Below, one piece after another: positions 21,884 through 28,745 of a stretch of DNA of 32,630 bases. The notes under the pieces were generated by a model. It worked only from the letters and a program-made list of their open reading frames with translations. It searched no databases and was not told the origin of the DNA. Source of the DNA: JBFMAE01 sp040756085 (GTDB taxonomy: Bacteria > Desulfobacterota > BSN033 > UBA1163). The stretch is from contig JBFMAE010000135.1 of assembly GCA_040756085.1 (NCBI GenBank), forward strand, positions 1-32,630, read 5' to 3'. Both the position numbers and the translations under genes were made by a program. Numbering within the stretch: position 1 is the stretch's first letter; each line of letters starts with the position of its first letter.

Positions 21884-22053
21884 AAAAGGCCGTTGAGTGT
21901 GCTTCCAAACCTTTACCAAGCGGGTCTTTACTATGTTTTATGGGTAATATGCGATGTTATCCGATGTGACCTTTGGAATGTGTCTGGACATAAGGCAGCC
22001 GAACGTTCAAAAGTTCCGCTGTAAAGGTTTTCCAACACACTCAACTACCTTTT
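21884..22053. mobile_element. 170-bp MITE-like element
   Basis: The 33-nt ends (21884-21916 and 22021-22053) are imperfect inverted repeats matching at about 27 of 33 positions, including blocks GTTGAGTGTG and AAACCTTTAC. The similarity continues weakly inward (AGCGGGTCT against AGCGGAACT). The interior has no credible gene; a 78-codon frame running through it is a by-product. It belongs to a different family from the elements at 18045 and 27996. Confidence 0.7.
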
Positions 22054-22084
22054 GGAATATTTATTATACAACTGGTGGGTAAAG

Positions 22085-22205
22085 ATTCCCCCTTTTATAA
22101 AGGGGGAATAAAGGGATTACCTAGAAAATGACCTTCTCCTCCCTTGGCGGGAGGGGAGACAAGGAAGTTAAATTTTCATTGTTTATGCCTGCCTGCGGTA
22201 GGCAG
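22085..22205. repeat. cluster of three different hairpins
   Basis: An 11-bp perfect stem (22085-22095 / 22099-22109, ATTCCCCCTTT type), a CTCCTCCC/GGGAGGGGAG hairpin around 22136-22157 and a CTGCCT/AGGCAG palindrome (22189-22205) follow each other in the gap downstream of the chorismate mutase gene. The first could work as a terminator core but lacks a T-tract on either strand. Confidence 0.65.
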
Positions 22206-22234
22206 TGGTGATATACTTATCATGTAAAATTTAT

Positions 22235-22519
22235 TTATGTTTGAGATTTACGGCATACCTTCATGATCGTTCTAAATATTTTCTTAATGTCCCCTTCCTT
22301 CAGGGGGCCTCTATTTTTTACTGTTAAACTTTCTAAAACCTCTTTCTCCCTTTCCGGATTATAGATCTCCCCTCCCATTTCCCTTTTAATCTTTCCTATC
22401 CCAAGGGCGATGCGGAGCCGTTGATTGAGAAGGCTTAATAGCTTCCGGTCGATGAGATCGATCTCTTTCCTTTTCTCTATCAATTTTTGATGGAGATTCG
22501 GCCCAATAATTTTTTTCAT
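22235..22519 (-). CDS. chorismate mutase (AroQ type)
   Basis: The 94-residue all-helical protein shows the AroQ pattern: a first long helix LIEKRKEIDLIDRKLLSLLNQRL with the active-site arginine, then ALGIGKIKREMGGEIYNPEREKEVLESL, where the lysine in KxxxG and the conserved PERE segment are found, and a C-terminal helix IKKIFRTIMKVCR. It converts chorismate to prephenate in the cytoplasm, leading to Phe and Tyr. It is not fused to prephenate dehydratase or dehydrogenase, and neither is adjacent. Its ATG overlaps the aroA stop codon by four bases (ATGA), so translation is coupled and the two consecutive products of this pathway branch are made together. It is the last gene of the minus-strand operon. 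Confidence 0.92.
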   Translation of the reverse strand: MKKIIGPNLHQKLIEKRKEIDLIDRKLLSLLNQRLRIALGIGKIKREMGGEIYNPEREKEVLESLTVKNRGPLKEGDIKKIFRTIMKVCRKSQT

Positions 22520-23808
22520 TCTTCTAACCGGTCGATCAATTCAATCTGAACTCCCAACCCCTTCAGGACTTCATAGAAAGTGGGGAAGGAGATCTTTGCA
22601 TATTCCGCATGGTCAATGAGTGTGGTGCCTTTGGCAATCAGGCCAGCCACAGCCATTGCCATCACAATGCGATGGTCATGATGGCCGTCAATCAGCGTTC
22701 CATGTAGGTCGCTGTGATAGATGGTAAGGGTATCGCTTTTTTCTTCCATCTTCGCCCCCATCTTCGTCAATTCCTGATGGATGCTCTTTACACGATCGGT
22801 CTCCTTCAGCCGGGAAGCCCCTAAGTTTTTAAGAACCATCTTCCCCTCAGCCCGGCATCCTAGGACCGAGAGAATGGGGGGAGCATCCGGAATGTTTCCA
22901 CAATCGATCTCCATACCTCGAAGTGTCTTTCCCCCACGAACGCGAATCCCGCCCCTTCCATGATCCCGGACTTCGATATCTGCTCCCATCTCTCTCAGGA
23001 TTTCAATGATGACCTTGTCACCCTGGTAGTCCTGAGTATCCATTCCAAACAAGGTGATATCCGAATCGGTGATCGCCGCTGCCACCAGTGGAAAGCAGGC
23101 AGACTCCCAATCGCTTGGAAGGGTTTCATCGAAAGGTGTGAAGGATTGACCACCCCGAAGTTTAAAACGCTCAAAGTTTTCATTCTCAAATTCTATTCCC
23201 TGGCGGGAGAGCCAGCCTAATGTCAATTCGATATAGGGTCTCTCCTGAAGGTTGTCTACCTCAATTTCTGTATCTTCCTCCCCCAGAGGGCAGTTGATGA
23301 GAAGAGGGGAGAGCCATTGGGAATTGATTCCAGGGAGCTTTGCCTTTCCACCTTTCAGGACTCCCTTCGCGACGAGGGGTGCAGTGCCTGTGTTCCTTGT
23401 TGAGAAGACCTGGGCACCGAAATGATTTAGGGCGTCGATCAAGGGCTGGGCTGGTCTTCTTCGGATTTGATAATCTCCGGTGATCAGGGAGTAGCCATTC
23501 ATCAAGCAGGCCGTGGCCGTCATAATATAATAGGTCGTTCCGGAATTTCTCATATGAAGGACATCGTCAGGGATCTTTGGCCTCTTTCCATGGCCGGTCA
23601 CCTTCCAGATTTCTCCCAGTTCCACTTCAGCCCCGATCTGTTTGCAGACCTCCACCGTGGTGAGACAGTCTGTGCTGGCCACGGGATTTCTAATCACAGA
23701 AGTCCCTTCTGCCAGTGTGGCGATGATGACAGCCCGTGTCGTATTCGATTTGGAGCCAGGAATGGCGGCTTCACCTTTAAGGTTAGAAGGGGAAACCAAA
23801 AATTTCAT
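22516..23808 (-). CDS. aroA: 3-phosphoshikimate 1-carboxyvinyltransferase (EPSP synthase), divergent
   Basis: The 430-residue protein has both EPSPS halves. Recognisable motifs: PGSKSNTTRA near residue 18 (S3P-binding Lys and Arg), RNSGTT near 87, RRRPAQPLIDAL near 116, NSQWLSPLL near 161, IPDAPPIL near 310 (catalytic Asp), SRLKETDR near 338, and DHRIVMAMAVAGL near 382. It transfers enolpyruvate from PEP to shikimate-3-phosphate. It is unusual in two places: the Arg that normally follows NAGTxxR is Tyr (NSGTTYY), and the Lys before the last FP motif is shifted by one position (AKISFP). It is either a divergent active aroA or a specialised paralog. It lies 27 nt after the ABC permease gene and overlaps the chorismate mutase gene, within one operon. 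Confidence 0.92.
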   Translation of the reverse strand: MKFLVSPSNLKGEAAIPGSKSNTTRAVIIATLAEGTSVIRNPVASTDCLTTVEVCKQIGAEVELGEIWKVTGHGKRPKIPDDVLHMRNSGTTYYIMTATACLMNGYSLITGDYQIRRRPAQPLIDALNHFGAQVFSTRNTGTAPLVAKGVLKGGKAKLPGINSQWLSPLLINCPLGEEDTEIEVDNLQERPYIELTLGWLSRQGIEFENENFERFKLRGGQSFTPFDETLPSDWESACFPLVAAAITDSDITLFGMDTQDYQGDKVIIEILREMGADIEVRDHGRGGIRVRGGKTLRGMEIDCGNIPDAPPILSVLGCRAEGKMVLKNLGASRLKETDRVKSIHQELTKMGAKMEEKSDTLTIYHSDLHGTLIDGHHDHRIVMAMAVAGLIAKGTTLIDHAEYAKISFPTFYEVLKGLGVQIELIDRLEE

Positions 23809-23835
23809 TCCATTCTCCTCCTTTTCATCTGAGGA

Positions 23836-24684
23836 TCATTGCTTCCACGGGATAAAGACTCGTTCCAATTTTTGAAACAACCAGTTAAAGAAGATGCCGA
23901 GCAGGGAGAGGAGGATGAGGCCGACCATCAATTTCTTGGTCTGCATGAGATCCGCGGCAGTCAGGATCATAAACCCGATTCCCGCATCCGCAGCCACCAT
24001 CTCGGCGGCAACGACAAGAAGTAAAGCAATCCCGATTCCAAGTTTCATCCCGGCAAAGATCATAGGCAAGATACTCGGAAGGATAACCTTTCTGATAATC
24101 CTTGCCCTGTTCGATCCCAGGCTCAATGCGGCCTTAATCAAAAGGGGGTCCACATTTTTTACACCGGTATAAACATTAATGACCATCGGGAAGAAGACAC
24201 CCAATGCAATGACAGCGACCTTCGATGCCTCTCCAATTCCCAGCCAGAGGATCAAGAGCGGGAGAATTGCAATTTTAGGGATGGGAAAGGTTGCGGCAAT
24301 GATGGGATTGCCTACGGCTTCAGGGATGCTGAAGAACCCGATGGAGATACCGACCGCTACCCCGAAGGTGCAGGCGATCGCAAATCCCCAGAGGATCCGG
24401 CTGAGACTGGCGAAGATATGCTTAAAGATCAAGCCTGTCTTCACCATGGTCCATCCTTCGACAAGAATTCCGCTCGGAGCAGGGAGAAACAGAGGAGGAA
24501 CCCACTCCATCCGACTCACCATCTCCCACAGCAGGAGGATCGCGATAAATGAGGCAATGCTGAGCCAGGGGTGTTCTTTCATCTGGAGAAAGTAGGTCTT
24601 ATCCTGAACAATGGCCTTCTCAGCCATGGGTCGTTCAAAGGAGGTTTCTCTCCCTTCACCTGAAACGAATTTCCTTTGACTCAT
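23836..24684 (-). CDS. ABC importer permease (SsuC/TauC/NMT1-associated type)
   Basis: After a hydrophilic N-terminus of about 35 residues, the protein has about six hydrophobic segments. The coupling EAA loop is clear: AALSLGSNRARIIRKVILPSILP near residues 195-217. FLPAPSGILVEGW near residue 68 is the usual N-terminal landmark of permeases in the nitrate/sulfonate/taurine/thiamine-precursor class. It forms the inner-membrane channel with the ATPase encoded immediately upstream, whose stop it overlaps by four bases (ATGA). The substrate cannot be inferred from the permease; the operon link to aroA and chorismate mutase hints at an aromatic or cyclic carboxylate. Length is 282, slightly long because of the N-terminal extension. 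Confidence 0.9.
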   Translation of the reverse strand: MSQRKFVSGEGRETSFERPMAEKAIVQDKTYFLQMKEHPWLSIASFIAILLLWEMVSRMEWVPPLFLPAPSGILVEGWTMVKTGLIFKHIFASLSRILWGFAIACTFGVAVGISIGFFSIPEAVGNPIIAATFPIPKIAILPLLILWLGIGEASKVAVIALGVFFPMVINVYTGVKNVDPLLIKAALSLGSNRARIIRKVILPSILPMIFAGMKLGIGIALLLVVAAEMVAADAGIGFMILTAADLMQTKKLMVGLILLSLLGIFFNWLFQKLERVFIPWKQ

Positions 24685-25460
24685 GGCGACTCCTCCAGAG
24701 CCTCCCTGGCCTGCTCTTTAATGTATCTCCAGATCACATCGACATATTCTAAATATTGCTTCTCGATCGTGAGATGTTCACTCCTCGGCCTGGGGAGATC
24801 GATCTTCACAATGTTCAGTATCCTCCCCGGTCTCCTCGATAAGACCACCACGCGGTCCCCTAAGAAAACGGCTTCCTGGATATTATGGGTGATGTAAAGG
24901 AAACTTTTCTGTGTCTCCTCCCAGATTCTGGAGAGCTCATACTGCATCAGGGTTCGGGTCTGGGCATCGAGAGCGGAGAAGGGTTCATCCATGAGGAGAA
25001 GCAGGGGGTCATTGGCAAGGGCTCGGGCGATTGAGACCCTCTGCTTCATTCCTCCGGAGAGTTGATGAGGATACCTGTTTTCGAATCTCTGAAGCCCGAC
25101 CATGGTGATGTATTTTTTTGCAATCTCCAGTTGCTCTGCCCATTTCAGTCCCTGTTCTTCCAGACCATAAACAATATTCTTCAGCACTGTTCTCCATGGG
25201 AAGAGGGCGAAATCCTGGAAGACGACTGCCGTATGAGGCTTTGAATCTGTCCGGGCGCCCTCGAAGATCACATGTCCTGAGGTTGAGCTGAGGAGTCCGG
25301 CAATGATATTGAGTAGAGTCGATTTTCCACAGCCACTGGGGCCCACCACAACCACAAATTCATTCTCTTCGATGGCAAAGTGAATATCCCGGAGGGCCTC
25401 CGTCCTCTCCCCCTGTCGATCGGTATAAACTTTGGAAATATGATCGATGAGAACACGCAT
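24681..25460 (-). CDS. ABC importer ATPase (SsuB/TauB type)
   Basis: A 259-residue ATPase with Walker A GPSGCGKST (about residues 40-48), Q-loop VFQDFALFPW, signature LSGGMKQR, Walker B LLLMDEPFSALD and the switch His in ITHN. The sequence PFSALDAQTR after Walker B is typical of nitrate/taurine/sulfonate importers. It drives the permease encoded just downstream (4-nt overlap). No ribosome binding site is visible before the ATG at 25460; a 228-nt repeat-rich spacer separates it from the binding-protein gene, so an inserted repeat may have displaced the original leader. Confidence 0.92.
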   Translation of the reverse strand: MRVLIDHISKVYTDRQGERTEALRDIHFAIEENEFVVVVGPSGCGKSTLLNIIAGLLSSTSGHVIFEGARTDSKPHTAVVFQDFALFPWRTVLKNIVYGLEEQGLKWAEQLEIAKKYITMVGLQRFENRYPHQLSGGMKQRVSIARALANDPLLLLMDEPFSALDAQTRTLMQYELSRIWEETQKSFLYITHNIQEAVFLGDRVVVLSRRPGRILNIVKIDLPRPRSEHLTIEKQYLEYVDVIWRYIKEQAREALEESP

Positions 25461-25688
25461 AAAATGAATAAATTAGAAATTCGAATATCGAAATCCGAAA
25501 CAAATCCTAAATCCAAATGTCAAAAATTCTAAAACTTTATTGCCTTTCATTTATTGAATTTTGGAAATTCGATAATTCGAAATTGTTTCGAATTTCGCCT
25601 GCCCGCCGAACCTGCCTTCGCCGAAACGCTTCGTGCAGGCAGGCAAGTTCTATGGCAGGCGGTGATTTCGTGCTTCGGATTTTATAAA
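25461..25688. repeat. repeat-rich spacer inside the ABC importer operon
   Basis: The spacer is made of ATTCGAA/TTCGAAT-type inverted and tandem pieces (25471-25495 against 25560-25596 and the ATTTCGTGC-TTCGGATTTT end near 25664-25682) enclosing a GC-rich core with CCTGCC (25611-25616) / GGCAGG (25638-25643). It has no coding capacity. The ends ATCCGAA...TTCGGAT are short inverted repeats, so it is probably a degenerate MITE-like insertion between the binding-protein and ATPase genes. Confidence 0.55.
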
Positions 25689-26696
25689 TCATTTTCCAAG
25701 TTGTTGCATTGCTTCTTTCCAAAAGGAGAGATCCACCATTTCAGAACTGGACATTTTCTTTGAAACCATCCCGTTCTGGTGATACCAGTCTAACTGTTTC
25801 TGAATGTCCTCGGCATAAAGCTCTCCATTTCGATCCATATAAGGGAGGGCCAATGCAACGGCATCGGGTTTCTGTTCCGTATATTTAGAAATAATGTTAA
25901 GAATTTCCTGATATGGGGGGCCCTCCTTTTTCGCAAGTGCATGGTCATAGTAGTATCGGCAACTCCGGATATAGCCTTTCATGAATGAGACTGCCAGCGC
26001 TCGATTCTTCATAAACTTCTCTCCGTAAAAGTTTCCGGCGATCTGATAGGGAAGATGATCTCCTGCCCAGAGGAGGACGTTCGCCTTTCCATCTTTCTCC
26101 ACAGCGGTCACATGGGGCTGGACGAGGAAGGCGGACTCAATCTGATGGGAGATGACCGTATCCCGCATGCTGGCGACGCTTCCGAGGGGAACGACCTTCA
26201 CATCGTTGAGCGACATCCCCCTCTTCTCAAGAAGGTTTCCCAGAATATAATGAAAGGTTGAACCAATCTGTGTCACCCCAACACGTTTCCCTTTCAAATC
26301 CTTGAGGTCTTTCAGCCCCGACTTCCATTGGTCTGTATCGACGATAATGGCTGTCAGTTTATATCCGGGCCACTCACGGCCCTTATCCGCAACAATGGCA
26401 ATTTTCATCCCTTGGGCAATTGAATTGTAAAGACCAGCGGTCAGGCCGGTGGCACCCACATCCACGTCACCGCTGGCCGTCGCCACGGCAATGGGCTGAG
26501 CGGCCTTAAACCAGATGGGATCTATCTTGATTCCCTCGGGCTCGAAAAACCCCTTATCCATCCCGATGAAGAAAGGGGCAGTGCTGGAGAGTCTGAGGAC
26601 ACCGACCTTCACAGTGGTGATCCCCCAGGAAGAGGCGAATGAAAAGATCATAAAGATGATAGTCACGAATCCCATTAAAATCACTTTTTGTTTCAT
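25689..26696 (-). CDS. ABC importer substrate-binding protein (NMT1/THI5/SsuA type)
   Basis: An N-terminal signal peptide (about residues 1-27, cleavage near SWG-IT) precedes a two-lobed periplasmic-binding fold of the NMT1/SsuA class: VKVGVLRLSSTAPFFIGMDKGFFEPEGIKI at the start of the mature protein, then ASGDVDVGATGLTAGLYN, and DLKGKRVGVTQIGSTFHYIL. There is no lipobox cysteine, so it is probably free in the periplasm. The family binds nitrate analogues, sulfonates, thiamine or riboflavin precursors and aromatic acids; ligand-contact residues cannot be assigned from sequence. A very strong AAAGGAGG precedes the ATG, which fits the high expression typical of binding proteins. It is the first importer gene in the operon. 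Confidence 0.9.
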   Translation of the reverse strand: MKQKVILMGFVTIIFMIFSFASSWGITTVKVGVLRLSSTAPFFIGMDKGFFEPEGIKIDPIWFKAAQPIAVATASGDVDVGATGLTAGLYNSIAQGMKIAIVADKGREWPGYKLTAIIVDTDQWKSGLKDLKDLKGKRVGVTQIGSTFHYILGNLLEKRGMSLNDVKVVPLGSVASMRDTVISHQIESAFLVQPHVTAVEKDGKANVLLWAGDHLPYQIAGNFYGEKFMKNRALAVSFMKGYIRSCRYYYDHALAKKEGPPYQEILNIISKYTEQKPDAVALALPYMDRNGELYAEDIQKQLDWYHQNGMVSKKMSSSEMVDLSFWKEAMQQLGK

Positions 26697-26803
26697 TGTG
26701 TTACCTCCTTTCCATTGTTATTAAACTCTAAGACCAGAACCTTTTGCCCAATTTTGTATTTTCTTATCATCTTGTTTCCGATAATGCAAGACCCTCGTCT
26801 CCT

Positions 26804-27979
26804 TCAGAGAGAGTTGAACCTGGACGGAAGAGGATACAGGGCATTCATGATCTGCGAAGCCACCGGTGGGCACCCTTGAATGAATATCCCTTTACTTTTC
26901 ATTTTCGAAGTACAGTTGCCGATCAGGATCGTCCCATTCGGACAGGTATTCAATTTTTTCCCAATTCCGATATGAATTTTTTTATCCCGCAAACGCCAAT
27001 CAGTAAGTTGTGAGTAGTAATCTTGGAGGAAGACCAACAGGGTTGAAAGGCAGGCACTGCAGGATCCCTCATCATAAACCACGACATCAGGAAAAGGAAT
27101 GGAGAGATGAGCAGGGGGTGGGTCAAAAGGTTTTTCCCATTTCAGATAATCCTGCGGTTCGACGGAGATTTTTTGGAGCTGGATTTCCCCCAGCCCCTTT
27201 TCCGCTGATAATCGAAGGTGAGGAACTTCCTCAGGATCAAAGCCCATCAGTCGCGAGGCCACCGCATCTGCAGAGAGAGCATTGTTACTGACCAGGACGA
27301 TTCCCATCTCTTTCGGCCTTCCATAGGCCGGTCCCATTCCCTCCATTCCGACAGTGCCATCGATGATGACGAGATGAGGATTGAGAACGGTAGCCATTTC
27401 CGAAATAGCGATATCCAATTCCTTCTCACCCTTCGTCATTTTTTTATGGGACCGGAGTTGATGAAGTCGCACTTTTTCTCTCCGCCATAAGAGGCCTTTC
27501 ATATTTTTGATGCTCAGGGTGACACGGGTGTGCATGTGGGTCTTCATAACGGGGAGAGATAGGATAAAATCAAACTCTTTGAGAAGGGCAGGAATTTTAA
27601 TCTTCTTTAGAACCTTTCCCCTTGGAATTGTCATTTCTATTAGGTCTGCTCGATCTAAATCGATCAGTTCAACCCCTTTCTTTTCAGAAACCTCTTTCAA
27701 TCCTGTGACTCGAAAAGCCTCTTTGGCATTGACGCCGAAGATACAGCTTTCTCCGATCACGATCTCTCCCGTTTTTTCCTTTCTCAGGTGATCGACGGTG
27801 GCCGAAACGACGGAAGGATGCGTTGTGATGCCCGCTCCGGGAGGAGCCAGCCGGGCAGCATTAGGTTTGATCAGGACTCTTTTCCCCTTGATGTCAGGAA
27901 GAGGAAATTGATGAAGGGCCCTCCGTGTCGTGAGATAAGGGTCTTTCCCCTTTGCAATGATAACCCGAGCGTGCTTCAT
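26804..27979 (-). CDS. DUF362-family protein with C-terminal cysteines
   Basis: The product (about 391 residues) shows the DUF362 layout: ALHQFPLPDIKGKRVLIKPN near the N-terminus, ITTHPSVVSATVDHL, FILSLPVMKTHMHTRVTLSIKNMKG in the middle, and LVIIDGTVGMEGMGPAYG with SADAVASRLMGFDP later. The C-terminal 90 residues contain cysteines in the motifs CSACLS, TCPNG, GNC and GCPP, suggesting a bound metal or Fe-S cluster. The biochemical role of this family is unknown. The ATG at 27979 has AAGGG six bases upstream and is preferred over 27985, which abuts the same sequence. It is 107 nt upstream of the binding-protein gene, same strand, so probably the first gene of the ABC-aroA operon. Confidence 0.85.
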   Translation of the reverse strand: MKHARVIIAKGKDPYLTTRRALHQFPLPDIKGKRVLIKPNAARLAPPGAGITTHPSVVSATVDHLRKEKTGEIVIGESCIFGVNAKEAFRVTGLKEVSEKKGVELIDLDRADLIEMTIPRGKVLKKIKIPALLKEFDFILSLPVMKTHMHTRVTLSIKNMKGLLWRREKVRLHQLRSHKKMTKGEKELDIAISEMATVLNPHLVIIDGTVGMEGMGPAYGRPKEMGIVLVSNNALSADAVASRLMGFDPEEVPHLRLSAEKGLGEIQLQKISVEPQDYLKWEKPFDPPPAHLSIPFPDVVVYDEGSCSACLSTLLVFLQDYYSQLTDWRLRDKKIHIGIGKKLNTCPNGTILIGNCTSKMKSKGIFIQGCPPVASQIMNALYPLPSRFNSL

Positions 27980-27995
27980 CCTCATCCCTTCTGGA

Positions 27996-28266
27996 ACCTA
28001 AATTGAGCGATTCTTTGGACCAAAACGATGAAAAACATCAAGAGAATACCCTCCAAATCATATCGGGGATTCACCCAATAAGTGAAATAGAGCCATATCA
28101 TTCCTGTGAAGACAGAGCTTGCCCCGCACTTGATGCGGGGAATCCAAGTTTAATGGTTCCCTGCATCCGCAGGGACAACATCTGGATTCCCGCTTCCCTG
28201 CCTACCGCAAGCAGGCGCGGGAATGACAACTTAAATGCTTCAATCGTAGAATCGCCCAATGTAGGT
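27996..28266. mobile_element. 271-bp MITE-like element with 19-bp inverted ends
   Basis: ACCTAAATTGAGCGATTCT (27996-28014) and its inverted partner (28248-28266) match at 17 of 19 positions. The interior contains ATCATTCCTG...GGGAATGAC arms and hairpins (CCCCGCA/TGCGGGG near 28123-28140; CCTGC/GCAGG pairs near 28160-28215), related to the interior of the 18045 element but with different ends. The only frames inside are short and antisense-like. It separates the divergent DUF362 and PH-like genes. Confidence 0.7.
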
Positions 28267-28331
28267 GAAAAATAGTCCTAAAGGACAGCGATTGAGGAAA
28301 TTTTCATTTTCCCTGTCAACGATTTCATCTA

Positions 28332-28360
28332 TTGATAAGAGGAGATATCGGTGCTATATT
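28332..28360 (+). promoter_or_regulatory. promoter placed for a leaderless transcript
   Basis: TTGATA (28332-28337) and TATATT (28355-28360) are 17 nt apart; both are one mismatch from consensus. The ATG of the following gene begins eight bases after the -10 box, where transcription should start, and no ribosome binding site exists between. Confidence 0.55.
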
Positions 28361-28367
28361 TTAAAAC

Positions 28368-28745
28368 ATGCCTCCCAGGGCTTGCCATGCTTACTATTAT
28401 GGAGGGCTCCCTTTTAAAGGAACAAGGCGGAAGGGCCGGTTGTGGGTCAGGGAAGAGGTGCTCTTCTTTCAGGTTCCGGAAGGCAAGGGGGGTGAAAGGA
28501 TCGATCTGGAGATCCCTTTCTCAAGAATAGGTGAGATCTTCCTCACCCGTGACAACTATTACGGTTCGGATACCACCCTCTTCAACCTTACCTTCCGAGA
28601 TCAGAGTGAGAAGTCCTTCACCCTGAGGTTTGCTCCCGTTGCCCTCATTCCAAGGAGGAGGATTGCCCTTCAGAAGGAATGGTTCGACTATTTGGCCAGG
28701 GCCGTCAACCCTCCGGGCAGCCCATCTCCCCTTTCCACCAGATAA
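28368..28745 (+). CDS. small PH/GRAM-like domain protein
   Basis: The 125-residue product is mainly beta strands with one C-terminal helix: GRLWVREEVLFFQVPE, IDLEIPFSRIGEIFLTRDNYY, FNLTFRDQSEKSFTLRFAP and then LQKEWFDYLARAV. The IPFSRIGEI strand after a GxLWVxxEVLFF strand is the usual look of bacterial PH/GRAM-like domains, which bind membranes or proteins; the family assignment is by pattern only. The frame is closed by a TAA seven bases before the ATG, so 28368 is the first start, and no ribosome binding site precedes it, pointing to leaderless translation. Its last 58 nt overlap the 3' end of the convergent radical SAM gene. Confidence 0.6.
   Translation: MPPRACHAYYYGGLPFKGTRRKGRLWVREEVLFFQVPEGKGGERIDLEIPFSRIGEIFLTRDNYYGSDTTLFNLTFRDQSEKSFTLRFAPVALIPRRRIALQKEWFDYLARAVNPPGSPSPLSTR

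Noticed and set aside
21788..22024. 78-codon plus-strand frame
   Set aside because: It begins inside the GHKL ATPase gene and reads through a palindrome and most of the MITE-like element, so it is a by-product of the repeats.
22085..22109. 11-bp stem as terminator of the aroA/chorismate mutase operon or of the ATPase gene
   Set aside because: No T-tract follows on either strand; it fits the dispersed CCCCCTTT/AAAGGGGG repeat better.
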